32,871 nucleotides of DNA from Alphaproteobacteria bacterium (GCA_017935485.1 JAGBHO010000021.1:66479-99349), one strand, 5' to 3'. Positions 9,055 through 19,177 are shown, numbered from the stretch's first letter. Made by a program: numbers and translations. Notes: a model not told the origin generated them from the sequence alone.

Positions 9055-10106
9055 TCTGCATAGACCATCTGGTTAAAAACGTTTTCTAAAAAGAACAGCG
9101 AGATAAAGCATAATATTCCCGAGATGACCGGAGTGGTTATCCAGCCGAGGGCAATCCGTCCGAGCAAAGGCCAATGGATGTCCCGTCCGCCTTTGGCAAT
9201 GCCGATACCGATTGCGGCGCCGATGACGGCCTGAGAACTGGAGACCGGAACCAGCGGAAAAGCCGGAAGGCCATTGCTTTGCAAAAAGTTTTGCAGTCCC
9301 TGCGAGGCAAACAAAAACAAAACGACGGACTGGGAGATAACGACAATCCAGGCAATGACCGGCGTCATGGACATCAGGCTGATGCCGACGGTGTTTATGA
9401 CCTTGTGTGAATAGGTGGCTACGCCGACGCTGATGGATATTCCGCCGATTAAGAACAAAAGCTGAGAGGCATTTAAGGTGAAGCCGTTGCTGAACGTAAT
9501 CGGTTTTAACGGGCTGGAATCGACAAATACGCCCATAACATTGGCGATGTTGTTGGCTCCGAGGGCATAAGCGCCGAATGCACCGGCCAGAATCAGTCCG
9601 ATGCGTGTGTAGCTGTCCTGCCGCAATAAGTGCAGGTGCGACTTGCGAATCAGGCGGCGAATGCAGAAATACAGGCCGATAGCGATGATTCCGGACAGAA
9701 CGGGGCAGATAATCCAAGTACTGACAATTTGAGATAATATGCCGTAATCGGTAGATTTTCCGGCATAAAAGTTCCAGCCGACGATGGCGCCGACAATAGC
9801 TTGAGAGGTGGAGACCGGAATGCCGCTTTTGACCATAGAATAGACGCTGACGGCGGCTGACAAAGCGACCATGAAGGCTCCGGCCAGCGTATTTACTTCG
9901 CCCAGTTCGTTTAAGGTGCGGCTGGCGCCGGAGCCGGCAAAAACCGCACCGATAATGATAAAAATCGAAGAAATGGCGGCAGCGGTGCGGAATTTGACCA
10001 TTTTGGTTCCGACTGCCGTGCCGAAGATATTGGCGGCGTCATTGGCGCCCAACGACCAGCCCAGAAAAAGCCCGCTGCTTAAAAATATGAGAAACAATCC
10101 GTCCAT
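9051..10106 (-). CDS. pit: PiT-family inorganic phosphate transporter
   Basis: This 351-residue multi-pass inner-membrane protein belongs to the low-affinity phosphate:cation symporter family. The two inverted halves each carry the family signature: GANDAAN at residues 20-26 and GANNIAN at 183-189. The paired motif is also duplicated, as VSTSQAIVGAIVG (about 98-110) and VSSSQAVIGAAIG (about 291-303). It lacks the large central cytoplasmic loop of the roughly 500-residue PitA type, so it is a compact PiT. It starts four bases after the DUF47 gene, whose product is the usual PiT partner. Its TAA (9051-9053) overlaps the convergent mrp stop. I see no clear Pho box upstream. Confidence 0.92.
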   Translation of the reverse strand: MDGLFLIFLSSGLFLGWSLGANDAANIFGTAVGTKMVKFRTAAAISSIFIIIGAVFAGSGASRTLNELGEVNTLAGAFMVALSAAVSVYSMVKSGIPVSTSQAIVGAIVGWNFYAGKSTDYGILSQIVSTWIICPVLSGIIAIGLYFCIRRLIRKSHLHLLRQDSYTRIGLILAGAFGAYALGANNIANVMGVFVDSSPLKPITFSNGFTLNASQLLFLIGGISISVGVATYSHKVINTVGISLMSMTPVIAWIVVISQSVVLFLFASQGLQNFLQSNGLPAFPLVPVSSSQAVIGAAIGIGIAKGGRDIHWPLLGRIALGWITTPVISGILCFISLFFLENVFNQMVYAD

Positions 10107-10110
10107 GGCC

Positions 10111-10770
10111 TTATATATCTCTCTTGATTGTAAATATCAGCAGCTCGTCGACACAATCTTCGGCAATGTCGGCAATATCCGCAACTTCGCGAATCAGCAG
10201 ATTGAGCTGCAATTTGTTGGCCAGCGGAAGATCCGTGTCAAAAACGGCGCTTCGCAGGTGAGCCGAACTGGTGTCGGATTCATTTTCAATCAGATAGACT
10301 TTTTGCGAATAGTCCCTGACAGAACTCAGATCTCTGAAGAACGCCCGACTGGCAATTGCCAGATTTTCGGCACAGTCGGAGCTCAGGTCACAGAGTGTGA
10401 TAAGCGGTGCGTGAAATTTTTCGGGGATTTCCGGCCGTTCAATATAAAAATTGTGCGTGACTTCATCAAATTTGTTAATGACTTTATCGATGTTCTCGAC
10501 CAAGTGCAAGACGTCGGCCCGCAGATCGGGAATCAGGTTCTGGCTGTATAAAGCGGCTTCAATCTCCCGACGCAGGCGGTCAGCTTCGTGTTCGGTATTT
10601 TTTATCTGTTTGCTGATCCGGCGGTAATCGTCGCTGCGGCGTTCGCTCAAAAAAGTGCGGACGGCTTTTTTGAAGTTCATGGAGACTTCAAGCAATTTGT
10701 CATGAAACTGGTCAATCTTGTTTTCCAGATTGCGGGTTTGTGAAAACATTGATACTTTGATGTGAAACAT
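10111..10770 (-). CDS. DUF47/PhoU-like phosphate transport accessory protein
   Basis: This 219-residue, all-helical cytoplasmic protein matches the DUF47 (PhoU-related) family, almost always encoded next to pit and thought to regulate the transporter. Recognisable parts are the charged N-terminal helix with FSQTRNLENKIDQFHDKLLE, the NTEHEADRLRREIEAALYS block with the HEAD metal/phosphate-type motif, and LVENIDKVINKFDEV. The second half repeats the PhoU-like three-helix pattern and ends with IREVADIADIAEDCVDELLI. The start at 10770 is supported by GAGGA just upstream; an internal Met at codon 8 is less likely. The four-base gap to pit indicates one transcript. Confidence 0.88.
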   Translation of the reverse strand: MFHIKVSMFSQTRNLENKIDQFHDKLLEVSMNFKKAVRTFLSERRSDDYRRISKQIKNTEHEADRLRREIEAALYSQNLIPDLRADVLHLVENIDKVINKFDEVTHNFYIERPEIPEKFHAPLITLCDLSSDCAENLAIASRAFFRDLSSVRDYSQKVYLIENESDTSSAHLRSAVFDTDLPLANKLQLNLLIREVADIADIAEDCVDELLIFTIKRDI

Positions 10771-10931
10771 ATTATCCTCTTTTTTAGTTTGTTTAAGTAT
10801 ATTGCTTAAATATGAAAAAAAGATTTAGATATTTGGAGAATATTAATAATTATAAACTATCATGCCTGTTGTAAATATATTATAGATTAGCTAAATTATA
10901 TTTGTATTTAATCAACTTAAGGATTTGTAAG
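10771..10931. promoter_or_regulatory. Divergent promoter region between the DUF47-pit pair and the DsbA-family gene
   Basis: This very AT-rich 161-base gap lies between divergent genes. On the + strand a weak sigma-70-like pair, TTGTAA (10869-10874) and TAAATT (10892-10897), has a 17-base spacer. A small inverted repeat, TTTAAG (10792-10797) and CTTAAA (10805-10810), lies near the DUF47 start, but short AT palindromes are expected by chance here. Confidence 0.35.
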
Positions 10932-11729
10932 ATGAACAAAATTAATGCAATTTACGTTTCTCTGCTGGCTCTGATCATTTCGGTGGCCTGTGCAGCAATG
11001 TGCATGACCAAATGCAACAAGGCCGCTCCGGTTGCAGAAACCGCTGCTCCGGCTGCTGCCCCTGCCGCTCCGGCTGCACCGGTTGCTGCTATGGACGTTG
11101 AGACAATCAGAACTGTTTTGAACAACAATCCGGAGATTGTGTTTAATGCCATGCAGGCTTATCAGATTAAGCAGGAAGAAGAAAGACAAAAAGCCGCTGC
11201 CATAAAGATTAAGCAGAATATTAAAGAAATTACCGATTATGAAGGCGCTGCCGTTGTCGGTAATCCGAACGGATCTGTTACTTTGGTCGAATTCTTTGAT
11301 TTCTCCTGCGGCTACTGCCACAGATTGTATCCGGCTTTGAAGAATATTGTTGCCAAAAACAGCGATGTCCGTCTGGTCTTGAGAGAACTGACCTTCCTGG
11401 GGCCGGTATCTGATTATGCCGCTAAAGCCGCTTTGGCAGCCAAAGAGCAGGGCAAGTATCAGGAACTCTGGTCTGCCATGATGGAAAATGACGGCGCTTT
11501 GAGCGAAGCCAAGATTGACGAGCTTGCAGCCGCTGCCGGCATTGATGTTGCTAAAATGAAGGCAGACATGAATTCGGCTAAAGTTACCAAAACCATTCAG
11601 GATACTGCGGATTTGGCCAACTCCATTGAAATCCGCGGCGTTCCGACCATGATTTTGGACGGCCAGATTTTGCAAACACTGGATGAAGGCGAAATTCAAA
11701 GAAGAATTGACGCTATGAAGAACAAATAG
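10932..11729 (+). CDS. DsbA-family thiol:disulfide oxidoreductase, membrane-anchored
   Basis: This 265-residue thioredoxin-fold protein should oxidise or isomerise disulfides in the periplasm. The active site CGYC is at residues 126-129, after the FFDFSCGYC strand, with cis-proline at P238 (RGVPTMILDG) and a helical insert between, as in Com1/27-kDa DsbA-like proteins. The N-terminus is a hydrophobic helix (about 5-22) with three cysteines (C20, C24, C28), followed by an Ala/Pro linker (about 31-53) and a helical stalk. It could be a membrane anchor or an atypical lipoprotein signal; the residues before C20 do not fit a good lipobox. I chose the ATG at 10932 over an in-frame TTG at 10902 because AAGGA lies at 10917-10921. 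Cysteine-rich exported proteins elsewhere in the window are natural substrates, by inference. Confidence 0.9.
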   Translation: MNKINAIYVSLLALIISVACAAMCMTKCNKAAPVAETAAPAAAPAAPAAPVAAMDVETIRTVLNNNPEIVFNAMQAYQIKQEEERQKAAAIKIKQNIKEITDYEGAAVVGNPNGSVTLVEFFDFSCGYCHRLYPALKNIVAKNSDVRLVLRELTFLGPVSDYAAKAALAAKEQGKYQELWSAMMENDGALSEAKIDELAAAAGIDVAKMKADMNSAKVTKTIQDTADLANSIEIRGVPTMILDGQILQTLDEGEIQRRIDAMKNK

Positions 11730-11748
11730 TCCGGTTTGGCGAATAATG

Positions 11749-11778
11749 AAAAGAGGTTCAAATTGAACCTCTTTTTTT
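11749..11778. terminator. Intrinsic terminator after the DsbA-family gene
   Basis: GAGGTTC at 11753-11759 pairs with GAACCTC at 11765-11771, extended by A/T pairs, with a five-base loop and a seven-T run. The mirrored A-run gives a shorter U-tract on the other strand, so it may also stop transcription arriving from uvrB. Confidence 0.85.
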
Positions 11779-11794
11779 GTGTTTGAAAAATGAA

Positions 11795-13786
11795 TCAGTT
11801 TTTTAGATATTGTTGTTCCAATTCGCGAATTTTGTCACGATATTTCATGGCTTCTTCAAATTCGAGGTTGGCCGCGGCATCTTTCATTCTCTTGGTGTAT
11901 TCTTTTATCCGTTTATCAAAATTTTTCAAGTCGTCGGAAGATACTGTTGATACGGCGGTTTCTTCGTCCAGATAATCCTGACTCATGGTTTGCAGGGTGC
12001 CGGAAATGGCTTTGTTGATGGTCTGGGGGACAATGCCGTGAGCGATGTTGTATTGGCATTGTTTTTCGCGCCGGCGGTTGGTTTCTTCCAGAGCCTGCTG
12101 AATGGAATTGGTCATTTTGTCGGCATAAAGGATGACACGGCTGTCGGCATTGCGAGCTGCCCGGCCGATGGTTTGAATAAGCGAGCGGGTGGAGCGCAGA
12201 AAACCCTCTTTATCGGCATCCAAAATGGCGACCATTGAGCATTCGGGAATATCCAGACCTTCTCTCAGCAGGTTGATACCGACCAAAACGTCGAAGACGC
12301 CGAGACGGAGATCCCTGATAATGTCAATACGTTCGAGCGTGTCAATATCCGAGTGCATATAGCGGACTTTTATGCCGTTTTCGTTGAGATATTCCGTTAA
12401 GTCTTCTGCCATTTTTTTGGTCAGGGTCGTTACCAAAACGCGTTCTTTTTTAGCAATGACTTTGCGGCATTCTTCCATCAGGTCGTCAATCTGATTTTCA
12501 ACAGGTTTGACAATACAGACAGGATCTGTCAGGCCGGTTGGGCGGATGATTTGTTCGGTGAAGGTTCCGCCGCTTTGTTCCAGTTCCCAATCTCCCGGCG
12601 TGGCTGACACATAGATTGTCTGGCCGCGCATGGCATTCCATTCGTCAAAGGTCAGCGGACGGTTGTCAACGCATGACGGCAGCCGGAAACCGTAATCCGA
12701 CAATGTGGCTTTGCGGTTGCGGTCGCCGCGGTACATGCCGCCGATCTGCGGCAGCGAGATATGGCTCTCGTCAATGAAGATAATGGTATCTTTGCGCAGA
12801 TATTCAAACAATGTCGGCGGCGGGGCGCCGGCCGGACGTCCGGTCAGGTAGCGCGAGTAGTTCTCAATTCCCTTACAATGACCGGTGGTTTCCAGCATTT
12901 CCAGATCAAAACGGGTTCTCTGTTCCAGACGCTGCGCTTCCAGCAGCTTGTTTTCTTTTTTGAATTCTTCCGTCCTTTCGGCAAGTTCCTGCTTTATGCC
13001 GACGATTGCTTTGGAAATGGCAGGGCGCGGCGTAACGTAGTGGTTGGCCGGATAAACGATGATTTCTTCCAAATCGGCATTTTTTTTGCCGGTCAGCGAA
13101 TCGAATTCGCTGATACTCTCGATTTCATCGCCAAACAGGGATATGCGCCAGGCTTTGTCTTCATAGTGGGACGGGAAGATGTCAATAATATCACCCTGTA
13201 CACGGAAGGTGCTGCGGACAAAGTTCATCTGGTTACGTTCGTATTGCAGCTCTGACAGACGCTTGAATATTTCTTTGGGGGCGATTTCCTGTCCGACGTG
13301 CAGCGGCAGAGTCATGGCGGCATAAGATTCAACGTCTCCCAGACCGTATATGCAGGAAACAGAGGCAATGATGATGACGTCGTTGCTTTCCAGCAGACTG
13401 CGGGTTGCCGAGTTTCTCATACGGTCAATCTGTTCATTGATGGCGGAATCTTTTTCTATATAAGTGTCTGTTTTGGGAACGTAGGCTTCCGGCTGATAAT
13501 AATCGTAATAAGATACAAAATATTCAACGTGGTTGTTCGGAAAAAATTCTTTCATTTCCGTATAGAGCTGGGCGGCCAGAATCTTGTTGGGTGCCATTAT
13601 CAGAGCCGGCCGCTGAGTCTGTTCAATGATTTTGGCCATGGTAAAGGTTTTTCCGCTGCCGGTTACGCCGAGCAGCACCTGATCGCTCAGGCCATTTTTC
13701 AGACCCCGGCAAAGTTCGGCAATGGCCTGCGGCTGGTCGCCGGAAGGTTCAAACGGACTGGAAATTTTAAATTTGTTCTGCTTCAT
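11795..13786 (-). CDS. uvrB: Excinuclease ABC subunit B
   Basis: This 663-residue cytoplasmic helicase-like subunit of nucleotide excision repair verifies damage after UvrA loading and positions UvrC. Walker A GVTGSGKT is at residues 40-47. The damage-probing beta-hairpin region [20 protein letters not shown] follows at about 92-111. The IIFIDESH motif, [12 protein letters not shown], the C-terminal helicase block [13 protein letters not shown] with QTIGRAARN, and a UVR motif at the extreme C-terminus ([22 protein letters not shown]) are all present. Length is normal. The start overlaps the upstream TPR gene's stop in an ATGA, so translation is probably coupled, making uvrB the last gene of a flagellar transcript unless an internal promoter exists. 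Confidence 0.97.
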   Translation of the reverse strand: MKQNKFKISSPFEPSGDQPQAIAELCRGLKNGLSDQVLLGVTGSGKTFTMAKIIEQTQRPALIMAPNKILAAQLYTEMKEFFPNNHVEYFVSYYDYYQPEAYVPKTDTYIEKDSAINEQIDRMRNSATRSLLESNDVIIIASVSCIYGLGDVESYAAMTLPLHVGQEIAPKEIFKRLSELQYERNQMNFVRSTFRVQGDIIDIFPSHYEDKAWRISLFGDEIESISEFDSLTGKKNADLEEIIVYPANHYVTPRPAISKAIVGIKQELAERTEEFKKENKLLEAQRLEQRTRFDLEMLETTGHCKGIENYSRYLTGRPAGAPPPTLFEYLRKDTIIFIDESHISLPQIGGMYRGDRNRKATLSDYGFRLPSCVDNRPLTFDEWNAMRGQTIYVSATPGDWELEQSGGTFTEQIIRPTGLTDPVCIVKPVENQIDDLMEECRKVIAKKERVLVTTLTKKMAEDLTEYLNENGIKVRYMHSDIDTLERIDIIRDLRLGVFDVLVGINLLREGLDIPECSMVAILDADKEGFLRSTRSLIQTIGRAARNADSRVILYADKMTNSIQQALEETNRRREKQCQYNIAHGIVPQTINKAISGTLQTMSQDYLDEETAVSTVSSDDLKNFDKRIKEYTKRMKDAAANLEFEEAMKYRDKIRELEQQYLKN

Positions 13787-16700
13787 TTATTTTGGGTATC
13801 TAAATGGTTATTTTTAAGCGAATCGTTATAAAGTTTTGTGAAATTGCTGAAAGCCTGGACATCGTTGATTGTCTGGTTTATGGCTTTCAGGTCAATCTTA
13901 TCATTTTCCAGATTGCCTGTTAATATGCTAAAGGGGCTATAGTATTTGGTATTTTCAAAATAAGGCAGAAACTTGTTGCGCAGTCTTACCAAAACTGTTG
14001 TTTTTCCTGACTTTTGCAGTGTGGTTGCCCAATCCAAAATATAACCGATCTGCTCCTGACTCAACGGTTTTCCCGGCTGCGGCGCTTCTACCAGATATCT
14101 GATGCTGTCCGAGGCCTCGTTCCACATTCCGGCATTCCAATAAATTTCACTTTTCAGCAGCAGAGCATTTTTGCTGTAATCATCTCTTAACAGGTCTATT
14201 GCTTCTTCGTCCCGATCAAGGTTGGAGAGCGTTTTGGCGCGGATGATTTTGCGCTGAGCCTGCAACGTAGCGTCAATATCGGCGCTTTGGGTCTGATCCA
14301 GAAAATCAAGAGCGTCAATGTTTTTGTCTTCAAACAGGCTGATTAAGGCCAGACGGGTTCCGACGGCCGCACGCTCTTTACCGCTCAGGCGGCCGAAGCG
14401 AAGCTGGTTTTGCAAAAGGGAATAGGCGCGGGGCAACAGATCAACCGCAACCAACCGGTCAGCCAGCCGGCGGATGATTTCATTGTAATTCCGGCTTTGA
14501 GGCGCCAGCCATTCAAACTCTTTGTATATTGCCAAAGATTTCAGCGGCGGCAGATTATCCGCGCGATTGTTGATGTATACGTCTTCTAAAATGTTTACCA
14601 TTCTTTTCAGCGTTTGCGGCTTTTCGTCTTCCGCTTCCAGACTCATGCTCAAATTCAGTTTTCTCAATGCGCTGAGATAGTCGGAGCTTCTGACGTAATA
14701 ATCAGCCAAAGTCCGCAGTACCTGCAGGCGAAATTTCGTGTCCGGCCAGGCGTAGTATAATTGTTCCAGTTCGCGGATGGCCTTTGCCAAAGGCAGCATG
14801 CCCAGCTTTTGGCCCAATACGGCGGCCTCGTATCTGGCCAGAGCAGAGTACTTTTGGGATAAGGATGTTGCAATATTGTTATATAATTTTATACCGTTGC
14901 GAGGGTATCCCTGCAGAACGCGGCGTTTGGCCGTCAGATAGCCGATGCGTGCCTGATAATAGAGGTTCTTGCTGTCAATATTGTTAAGGACGTCAATAAA
15001 GTTTTGTGCGGCCAAATCATCTCCGGCATTCAGGGCATTGTCGGCAGCGACAAGAGCAATCCGCGCTTTTAACGGAATCGGGTAGTCTTTTATCAGGGAA
15101 ATGTAAGAAGTCAGAATCACATTATTTTCTTTTTTGTATTCTTTGGCTGCGGAAGATAACGTGCGCCAGAAAACGGCCTGATTATCAGACGGCAAATTTC
15201 CGAAAGACAGGTGTTCCATGGCGGTATCATAGCGGCGCAGCAAAAAGTTGGCGACGCCGAATAATGACTCGGTTTCTTCCGTCGGACGATATCCCGGCAT
15301 TTGGCTCAAACGCCGGAGTTCCTGTAAGGCCTCGGCACCCAAGCCGTTGGAAATGTAGTAACGAACCAGCATCAGTCGGGCGGCGTTTTTTTTGTCTTGA
15401 GGAGCCTGTTCTATGTCTTTTTTCAGTTGGGATACGGCTTCGGCGTAACTCATGCCGGCAAGGCTTGCGCTGACGTTTAAGTCAAAGCCAAGCTGATCTT
15501 CCGTGGTATTTAACAAGTCCTGTTGGCGTTTTTTATAGTCCAAGTCGGCAGAGATATTCAGGCCGCGGACGGCTTTGACAATAATGCCGGTATTGCCGCG
15601 CTCAATATTTAAATCCGTGTTCTTGGGGACGACTGCCACGCCGGTAAGCGAGCGTAAAAAGTCAAAATCAGGATAAGAATAGGGGGCGCTGATGCCGCTT
15701 TCAACATCAGATACGGTTGCTGCAATCAGATTGTCGCCGATTTCGGGGTCTACGACGGATATAATGTTGCCGGCCATCGTTGTTGCGATAAAAAAGTAGG
15801 GATGATTCAGGCTGTCATAGCGGGTAAAGACGTTCATGTCTTTTATTTTTTCCTCAAAGCCGGCAACGGAAAGGTCTATAATCCAGAGCAAACCTTCTTT
15901 ACGGAGGCCGGCATTGACATTCGGTTTGGTTTTCAGGCGGATAACCGTGGCTTTGGTATGCGGAATGAGAACAATTTCTTCAGCCAGCGGTGCGGCATCG
16001 GCAAGCAATTGTTCTTTGTCTATTTTTTTTCGTTGGTCAAAGATAATCCATAAATAATTTTCTCTGCGAAAAACGGCGATATTGGCCGGAGAGTTCCACG
16101 AAAAGCCCAGGCTGATAATTCTTTTATCATTATAAGGCGGTTTTTGTGTCATGTTTTCCTGAGCGGAAGAGTTTGTTTCCGGCAAATTAATACCGGCGAT
16201 TTTGATTTCGGCCGTACTGTCATCAAAAACCCGGCCTTCAGAAACTTTTGACACGTCAATCACGATTTTATTATCATATTCTGCCGATTTTACCATAGCG
16301 GCAGGGATTGTCAGCGTTTGCCCGCCCATGGTGTTGGGCGAGACGGTAATGGCCGGATAAAAAGGATAAGATTTCAGCTCTTCGGTTTGCAGCCGGACAT
16401 CGTTCAGAAAATAAACCGAGGTTTGCATATCCTGCGATTTGACGGAATAAAGCGGCGGCTGATTATATTTGAAAACAAAGCGGTAATAATCCGGATGTTC
16501 GCCGTAGCTTATGGCGATGTGGTTGGGTTTTGCAGCTCCGGCGGCATCTTTATGCGGTTTGAGACTGATGCTCAAAATGCCGTCTTTTAAAGATGTCTGG
16601 GTAATAAGAGGATGACGCAAAGTCAAAAACATACGGGTGTTGTTTGCGGATAGTTCTTGTTTTTCAATAAAATCAGGCAGCGTCCGGCTAAAATCTTCCG

Positions 16701-16917
16701 GCGTTTTTATCAGAGGATGATTGAATGTCAGGCTTATCGATTGCGGCTGGTTTTCCAGCTTGTAGTCATTATTTGCGCCGATCGGCAGACTTATCAGTTT
16801 TTCTTCCGGCGTATTTTGGGCAATGGCGATTTGGGCAAAAAAAGTCAGAAGCGCAGAAAGCAATATTGTTTTGATATATTGCTTTAAGCTTGGAAAACTG
16901 CGCTTTGCTGCGTTCAT
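13783..16917 (-). CDS. Large exported TPR-repeat protein of a flagellar gene cluster
   Basis: This 1044-residue protein of unknown function has a clear signal peptide (residues 1-33, ending in IAIAQ). The N-terminal half, to about residue 490, is beta-rich, with short strands of the type seen in AMIN-like domains ([24 protein letters not shown]-like motifs). The C-terminal half is a helical solenoid of degenerate TPR-like repeats ([39 protein letters not shown]). From memory, similar large TPR proteins sit beside motE-like and fliM genes in other alphaproteobacteria, so a role in flagellar motor or stator assembly in the periplasm is likely but unproven. It starts 15 bases after the MotE-like gene and overlaps uvrB by four bases. 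Confidence 0.8.
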   Translation of the reverse strand: MNAAKRSFPSLKQYIKTILLSALLTFFAQIAIAQNTPEEKLISLPIGANNDYKLENQPQSISLTFNHPLIKTPEDFSRTLPDFIEKQELSANNTRMFLTLRHPLITQTSLKDGILSISLKPHKDAAGAAKPNHIAISYGEHPDYYRFVFKYNQPPLYSVKSQDMQTSVYFLNDVRLQTEELKSYPFYPAITVSPNTMGGQTLTIPAAMVKSAEYDNKIVIDVSKVSEGRVFDDSTAEIKIAGINLPETNSSAQENMTQKPPYNDKRIISLGFSWNSPANIAVFRRENYLWIIFDQRKKIDKEQLLADAAPLAEEIVLIPHTKATVIRLKTKPNVNAGLRKEGLLWIIDLSVAGFEEKIKDMNVFTRYDSLNHPYFFIATTMAGNIISVVDPEIGDNLIAATVSDVESGISAPYSYPDFDFLRSLTGVAVVPKNTDLNIERGNTGIIVKAVRGLNISADLDYKKRQQDLLNTTEDQLGFDLNVSASLAGMSYAEAVSQLKKDIEQAPQDKKNAARLMLVRYYISNGLGAEALQELRRLSQMPGYRPTEETESLFGVANFLLRRYDTAMEHLSFGNLPSDNQAVFWRTLSSAAKEYKKENNVILTSYISLIKDYPIPLKARIALVAADNALNAGDDLAAQNFIDVLNNIDSKNLYYQARIGYLTAKRRVLQGYPRNGIKLYNNIATSLSQKYSALARYEAAVLGQKLGMLPLAKAIRELEQLYYAWPDTKFRLQVLRTLADYYVRSSDYLSALRKLNLSMSLEAEDEKPQTLKRMVNILEDVYINNRADNLPPLKSLAIYKEFEWLAPQSRNYNEIIRRLADRLVAVDLLPRAYSLLQNQLRFGRLSGKERAAVGTRLALISLFEDKNIDALDFLDQTQSADIDATLQAQRKIIRAKTLSNLDRDEEAIDLLRDDYSKNALLLKSEIYWNAGMWNEASDSIRYLVEAPQPGKPLSQEQIGYILDWATTLQKSGKTTVLVRLRNKFLPYFENTKYYSPFSILTGNLENDKIDLKAINQTINDVQAFSNFTKLYNDSLKNNHLDTQNK

Positions 16918-16932
16918 TGCTTTTGCCTTTGG

Positions 16933-17577
16933 TTAGAAATTGTTGCCGATCAGTTCGGTTGTGACGGCCTTGGCTTTGGCGGCGTCCATTTGTGAGATGA
17001 CGGCGGAAGAAACCGAAGGTTTCATTTCTTTTAACAGCGGAATGAGAATATGCAGTTCCAACGTGTTGAAAATTCGGGCGGCATCTTTGGGTTTCATGGT
17101 TGAATACAAACGTGCCAGCGAAGATATTTTTTCTTTTTCCTTGTCGTTATATTCGCGGACGAGTTTTTGCAGTTTGGCTTCATATTCCTTCAATTGTGCG
17201 AGCTTTTTATCGATTTCTTCTTCCGCAACTTTGAGCTGGATGGCTTTTTTATCAATTTCTTTGCTGCGCAGATCCAATGCTTCGCGCCGTTCGGCAAGTT
17301 CCTGCAAAATCAGAATTTCCGACTGTGAAAAGCTGTTGTTGGGCGCCGCAGCCGAACCGGCGGCCGACGTATTGCTGTTCAGGGCTTTGCTCAGGTCGCT
17401 GTTTTCTTTTTTCATTTCTTCCTGTGCCTGTGCGGCTTGCTGGGAAATGCTGATGGTTTTGGTTTCTTTTTGTTTTAACAGGTCAAAAACCGTATTGACG
17501 CGAACGGAAAGCGTTAAGACGGCGAAGAATATGAAAATCGGTAAAATACGGATACGGCTGGCTATTTTATTTATCAT
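16933..17577 (-). CDS. MotE-like flagellar stator accessory protein (MgtE N-terminal fold)
   Basis: This 214-residue protein has one N-terminal membrane helix (about 10-27), a Ser/Ala/Asn-rich spacer, a long coiled coil (about 85-155) and a C-terminal MgtE_N-like domain (about 157-214: LYSTMKPKDAARIFNTLEL, then LLKEMKPSVSSAVISQMD). This architecture is that of MotE, a periplasmic chaperone for a motility protein in Rhizobiales. The order FliL-FliM-small membrane protein-this gene supports a flagellar role. An AAGG seven bases before the ATG supports the start. It is nine bases from the upstream gene. The antisense strand also has a 214-codon open frame, but that frame has no family signature. 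Confidence 0.8.
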   Translation of the reverse strand: MINKIASRIRILPIFIFFAVLTLSVRVNTVFDLLKQKETKTISISQQAAQAQEEMKKENSDLSKALNSNTSAAGSAAAPNNSFSQSEILILQELAERREALDLRSKEIDKKAIQLKVAEEEIDKKLAQLKEYEAKLQKLVREYNDKEKEKISSLARLYSTMKPKDAARIFNTLELHILIPLLKEMKPSVSSAVISQMDAAKAKAVTTELIGNNF

Positions 17578-17586
17578 TGTCTGACC

Positions 17587-18084
17587 TTATTTTATTGATC
17601 TCAGGGCTTTTAACAGTTCCAACTCGGCTTCGGAGCGGGAATCGTCAACGGAAAAAACATCTTCCGGCACGGCGCGGCTGCCGGTGTTTGTATCGGCGTT
17701 TTTATCAATATTTAATATTTGGGCCGATGTCTTGCTTTTTTTCTCGTCTTTGACGCTGCCGCGGCTGTTATGAATAACTTGTTCCAAACGGTCAGCCAGA
17801 CTGTCAGCGCGCTGGTTGATGAACAACAAATCGTCTTTTATGGTTTTGGCGTTGTCAACAACTTCTTTCAGGTCTTCGGACGAGTGTTCCGTGGCTGACT
17901 TGAGTTTGGGAATGCTGTTTTCGGCTTTATTGGTTGCGTCATTCAGGGCGCCGATCAGTTTTGCCAGAGAATTTTGGTTTTCCCTGAGGGCCGTCAGACT
18001 GCGGTTAAGTCGGTAGGCAAAAATAATCGTCGGTACCAGCAGTGCAATGATGGCGACATTGATGATTATTTCAAAACTATCCAT
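17587..18084 (-). CDS. Small membrane-anchored coiled-coil protein next to fliM (DUF6468-like)
   Basis: This 165-residue protein has an N-terminal membrane helix (about 5-24) followed by a conserved-looking segment (YRLNRSLTALRENQNSLAKLI, with ALNDATNKAENSIPKLK) and a helical coiled region to about 110, then a polar tail ending in ELELLKALRSIK. I recall DUF6468 proteins of this shape next to fliM in Rhodospirillales, but the assignment is from memory. It overlaps fliM by eight bases and lies nine bases before the MotE-like gene, so it is made with the motor proteins. The function is unknown; a scaffold or assembly role at the motor is inference. Confidence 0.72.
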   Translation of the reverse strand: MDSFEIIINVAIIALLVPTIIFAYRLNRSLTALRENQNSLAKLIGALNDATNKAENSIPKLKSATEHSSEDLKEVVDNAKTIKDDLLFINQRADSLADRLEQVIHNSRGSVKDEKKSKTSAQILNIDKNADTNTGSRAVPEDVFSVDDSRSEAELELLKALRSIK

Positions 18085-19159
18085 TTTTTTCAGCCTTTCC
18101 GTTTACTTTTATGACAACATGTTCATTTTTGCGTCCCATTGAGCCGGTTAACAGCGGAACGTCACCGCAGACCAGCGCCACATTGTCGGTCGGCAGCATA
18201 TCCAGATCCAGAAAAGAGCCTTTTTCCCAGGTTGCAATATCTCCGAGTTTTATCATACATTCTTTCAGAACGGCGTTGATCTGGATTTCCGTATCCCAAA
18301 GTTGTTCCGTGAGGTGATTTTCCCAGATGGCATCGCGGCCGAAGCGTTCACCCATGAACATTTGCAGCAAAAGTTCACGAACCGGTTCAAGCGTGGCATA
18401 GGGGATCATGAGGTCAACTTTGCCGCCGCGGTCTTCCATGTCAATGCGGAGGCGGGCGACGATAACGGCATTGGACAAACGCGAGATGGTGGCAAAACGC
18501 GGATTGGTTTCCAATCGGTCATAAGTAAAGTTGACGGCAGTTATCGGGTCAAATGCGGTGGACAGATCCGACAAGATGATTTGTATCATATCTTTGACGA
18601 TGTTCAGTTCAATGGTCGTATACGGACGTCCTTCAATGCGCATGGCAGCGGTGCCGCGGCGGCCGCCGAGCAAAACGTCGACAATCGAATAGACGATGCC
18701 GCTGTCGAGCGAAACCAGTGCATAATTGTCCCATTCTTCGGCCTTGAAAACACCGAGCAGGGTCGGAATGGTGAGCGAATCGAGATATTCGCCGAAACGC
18801 ATGGATTCAATGCTTTCAAGTGAGACCTCGACGTTGTCCTGCGTGAAGTTTCTCAAAGAAGTTGCCATCAGGCGAATCAGCCGGTCAAAAACGATTTCGA
18901 GCATTGGCAGACGCTCGTAAGAAACCATTGCCGAGTTTAAAATGGCCTGCACGCCGGTTTTAAGATTGCGCCGGTCGTCTTCTTCGCCGGAAGAATAACC
19001 CAGCAGGCTGTCGATTTCTTCCTGATTGAGTATGCGGGAATCTGCGCTGTCTGCCGTGTCGTCAGGGTTTGCCGAGATGTTCTCGTTTATCTCGATCATA
19101 TCTGCCCAGTCCTTGTTGTCGGGCTTTTGCTGCTGTTTGTTTTCCTGTTCTTCGGCCAC
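18077..19159 (-). CDS. fliM: Flagellar motor switch protein FliM
   Basis: FliM is the C-ring protein that binds phosphorylated CheY and sets rotation direction. The CheY-binding motif ILNQEEIDSLLG is present, and the middle domain shows LEIVFDRLIRLMATSLRN, the GGxG-type turn LLGGRRG and TTIELNIVKDMIQIILSDL. The C-terminal SpoA/FliN-like domain includes LGDIATWEKGSFLDLDM and VPLLTGSMGRKNEHVVIKV. I prefer a GTG start at 19159: the AAGGGG sequence lies only one base before the ATG at 19165 but seven bases before this GTG. Either start puts the EIDSLL motif about 45 residues in, whereas in enteric FliM it is at the very N-terminus. fliL ends just upstream. Confidence 0.95.
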   Translation of the reverse strand: MAEEQENKQQQKPDNKDWADMIEINENISANPDDTADSADSRILNQEEIDSLLGYSSGEEDDRRNLKTGVQAILNSAMVSYERLPMLEIVFDRLIRLMATSLRNFTQDNVEVSLESIESMRFGEYLDSLTIPTLLGVFKAEEWDNYALVSLDSGIVYSIVDVLLGGRRGTAAMRIEGRPYTTIELNIVKDMIQIILSDLSTAFDPITAVNFTYDRLETNPRFATISRLSNAVIVARLRIDMEDRGGKVDLMIPYATLEPVRELLLQMFMGERFGRDAIWENHLTEQLWDTEIQINAVLKECMIKLGDIATWEKGSFLDLDMLPTDNVALVCGDVPLLTGSMGRKNEHVVIKVNGKAEKNG

Positions 19160-19177
19160 AAGCATTCCCCTTAGCTT

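Noticed and set aside
10792..10810. TTTAAG / CTTAAA inverted repeat upstream of the DUF47-pit pair
   Set aside because: Six-base arms in a very AT-rich region are expected by chance and do not match a known Pho box.
10902..10931. Upstream TTG start extending the DsbA-family protein by ten residues
   Set aside because: The extension lacks a ribosome binding site, whereas AAGGA precedes the ATG at 10932, where the hydrophobic signal begins.
16940..17584. 214-codon open frame antisense to the MotE-like gene
   Set aside because: It is Ser/Leu/Arg-rich with no family signature, while the opposite strand shows membrane helix, coiled coil and MgtE_N-like motifs plus operon context.
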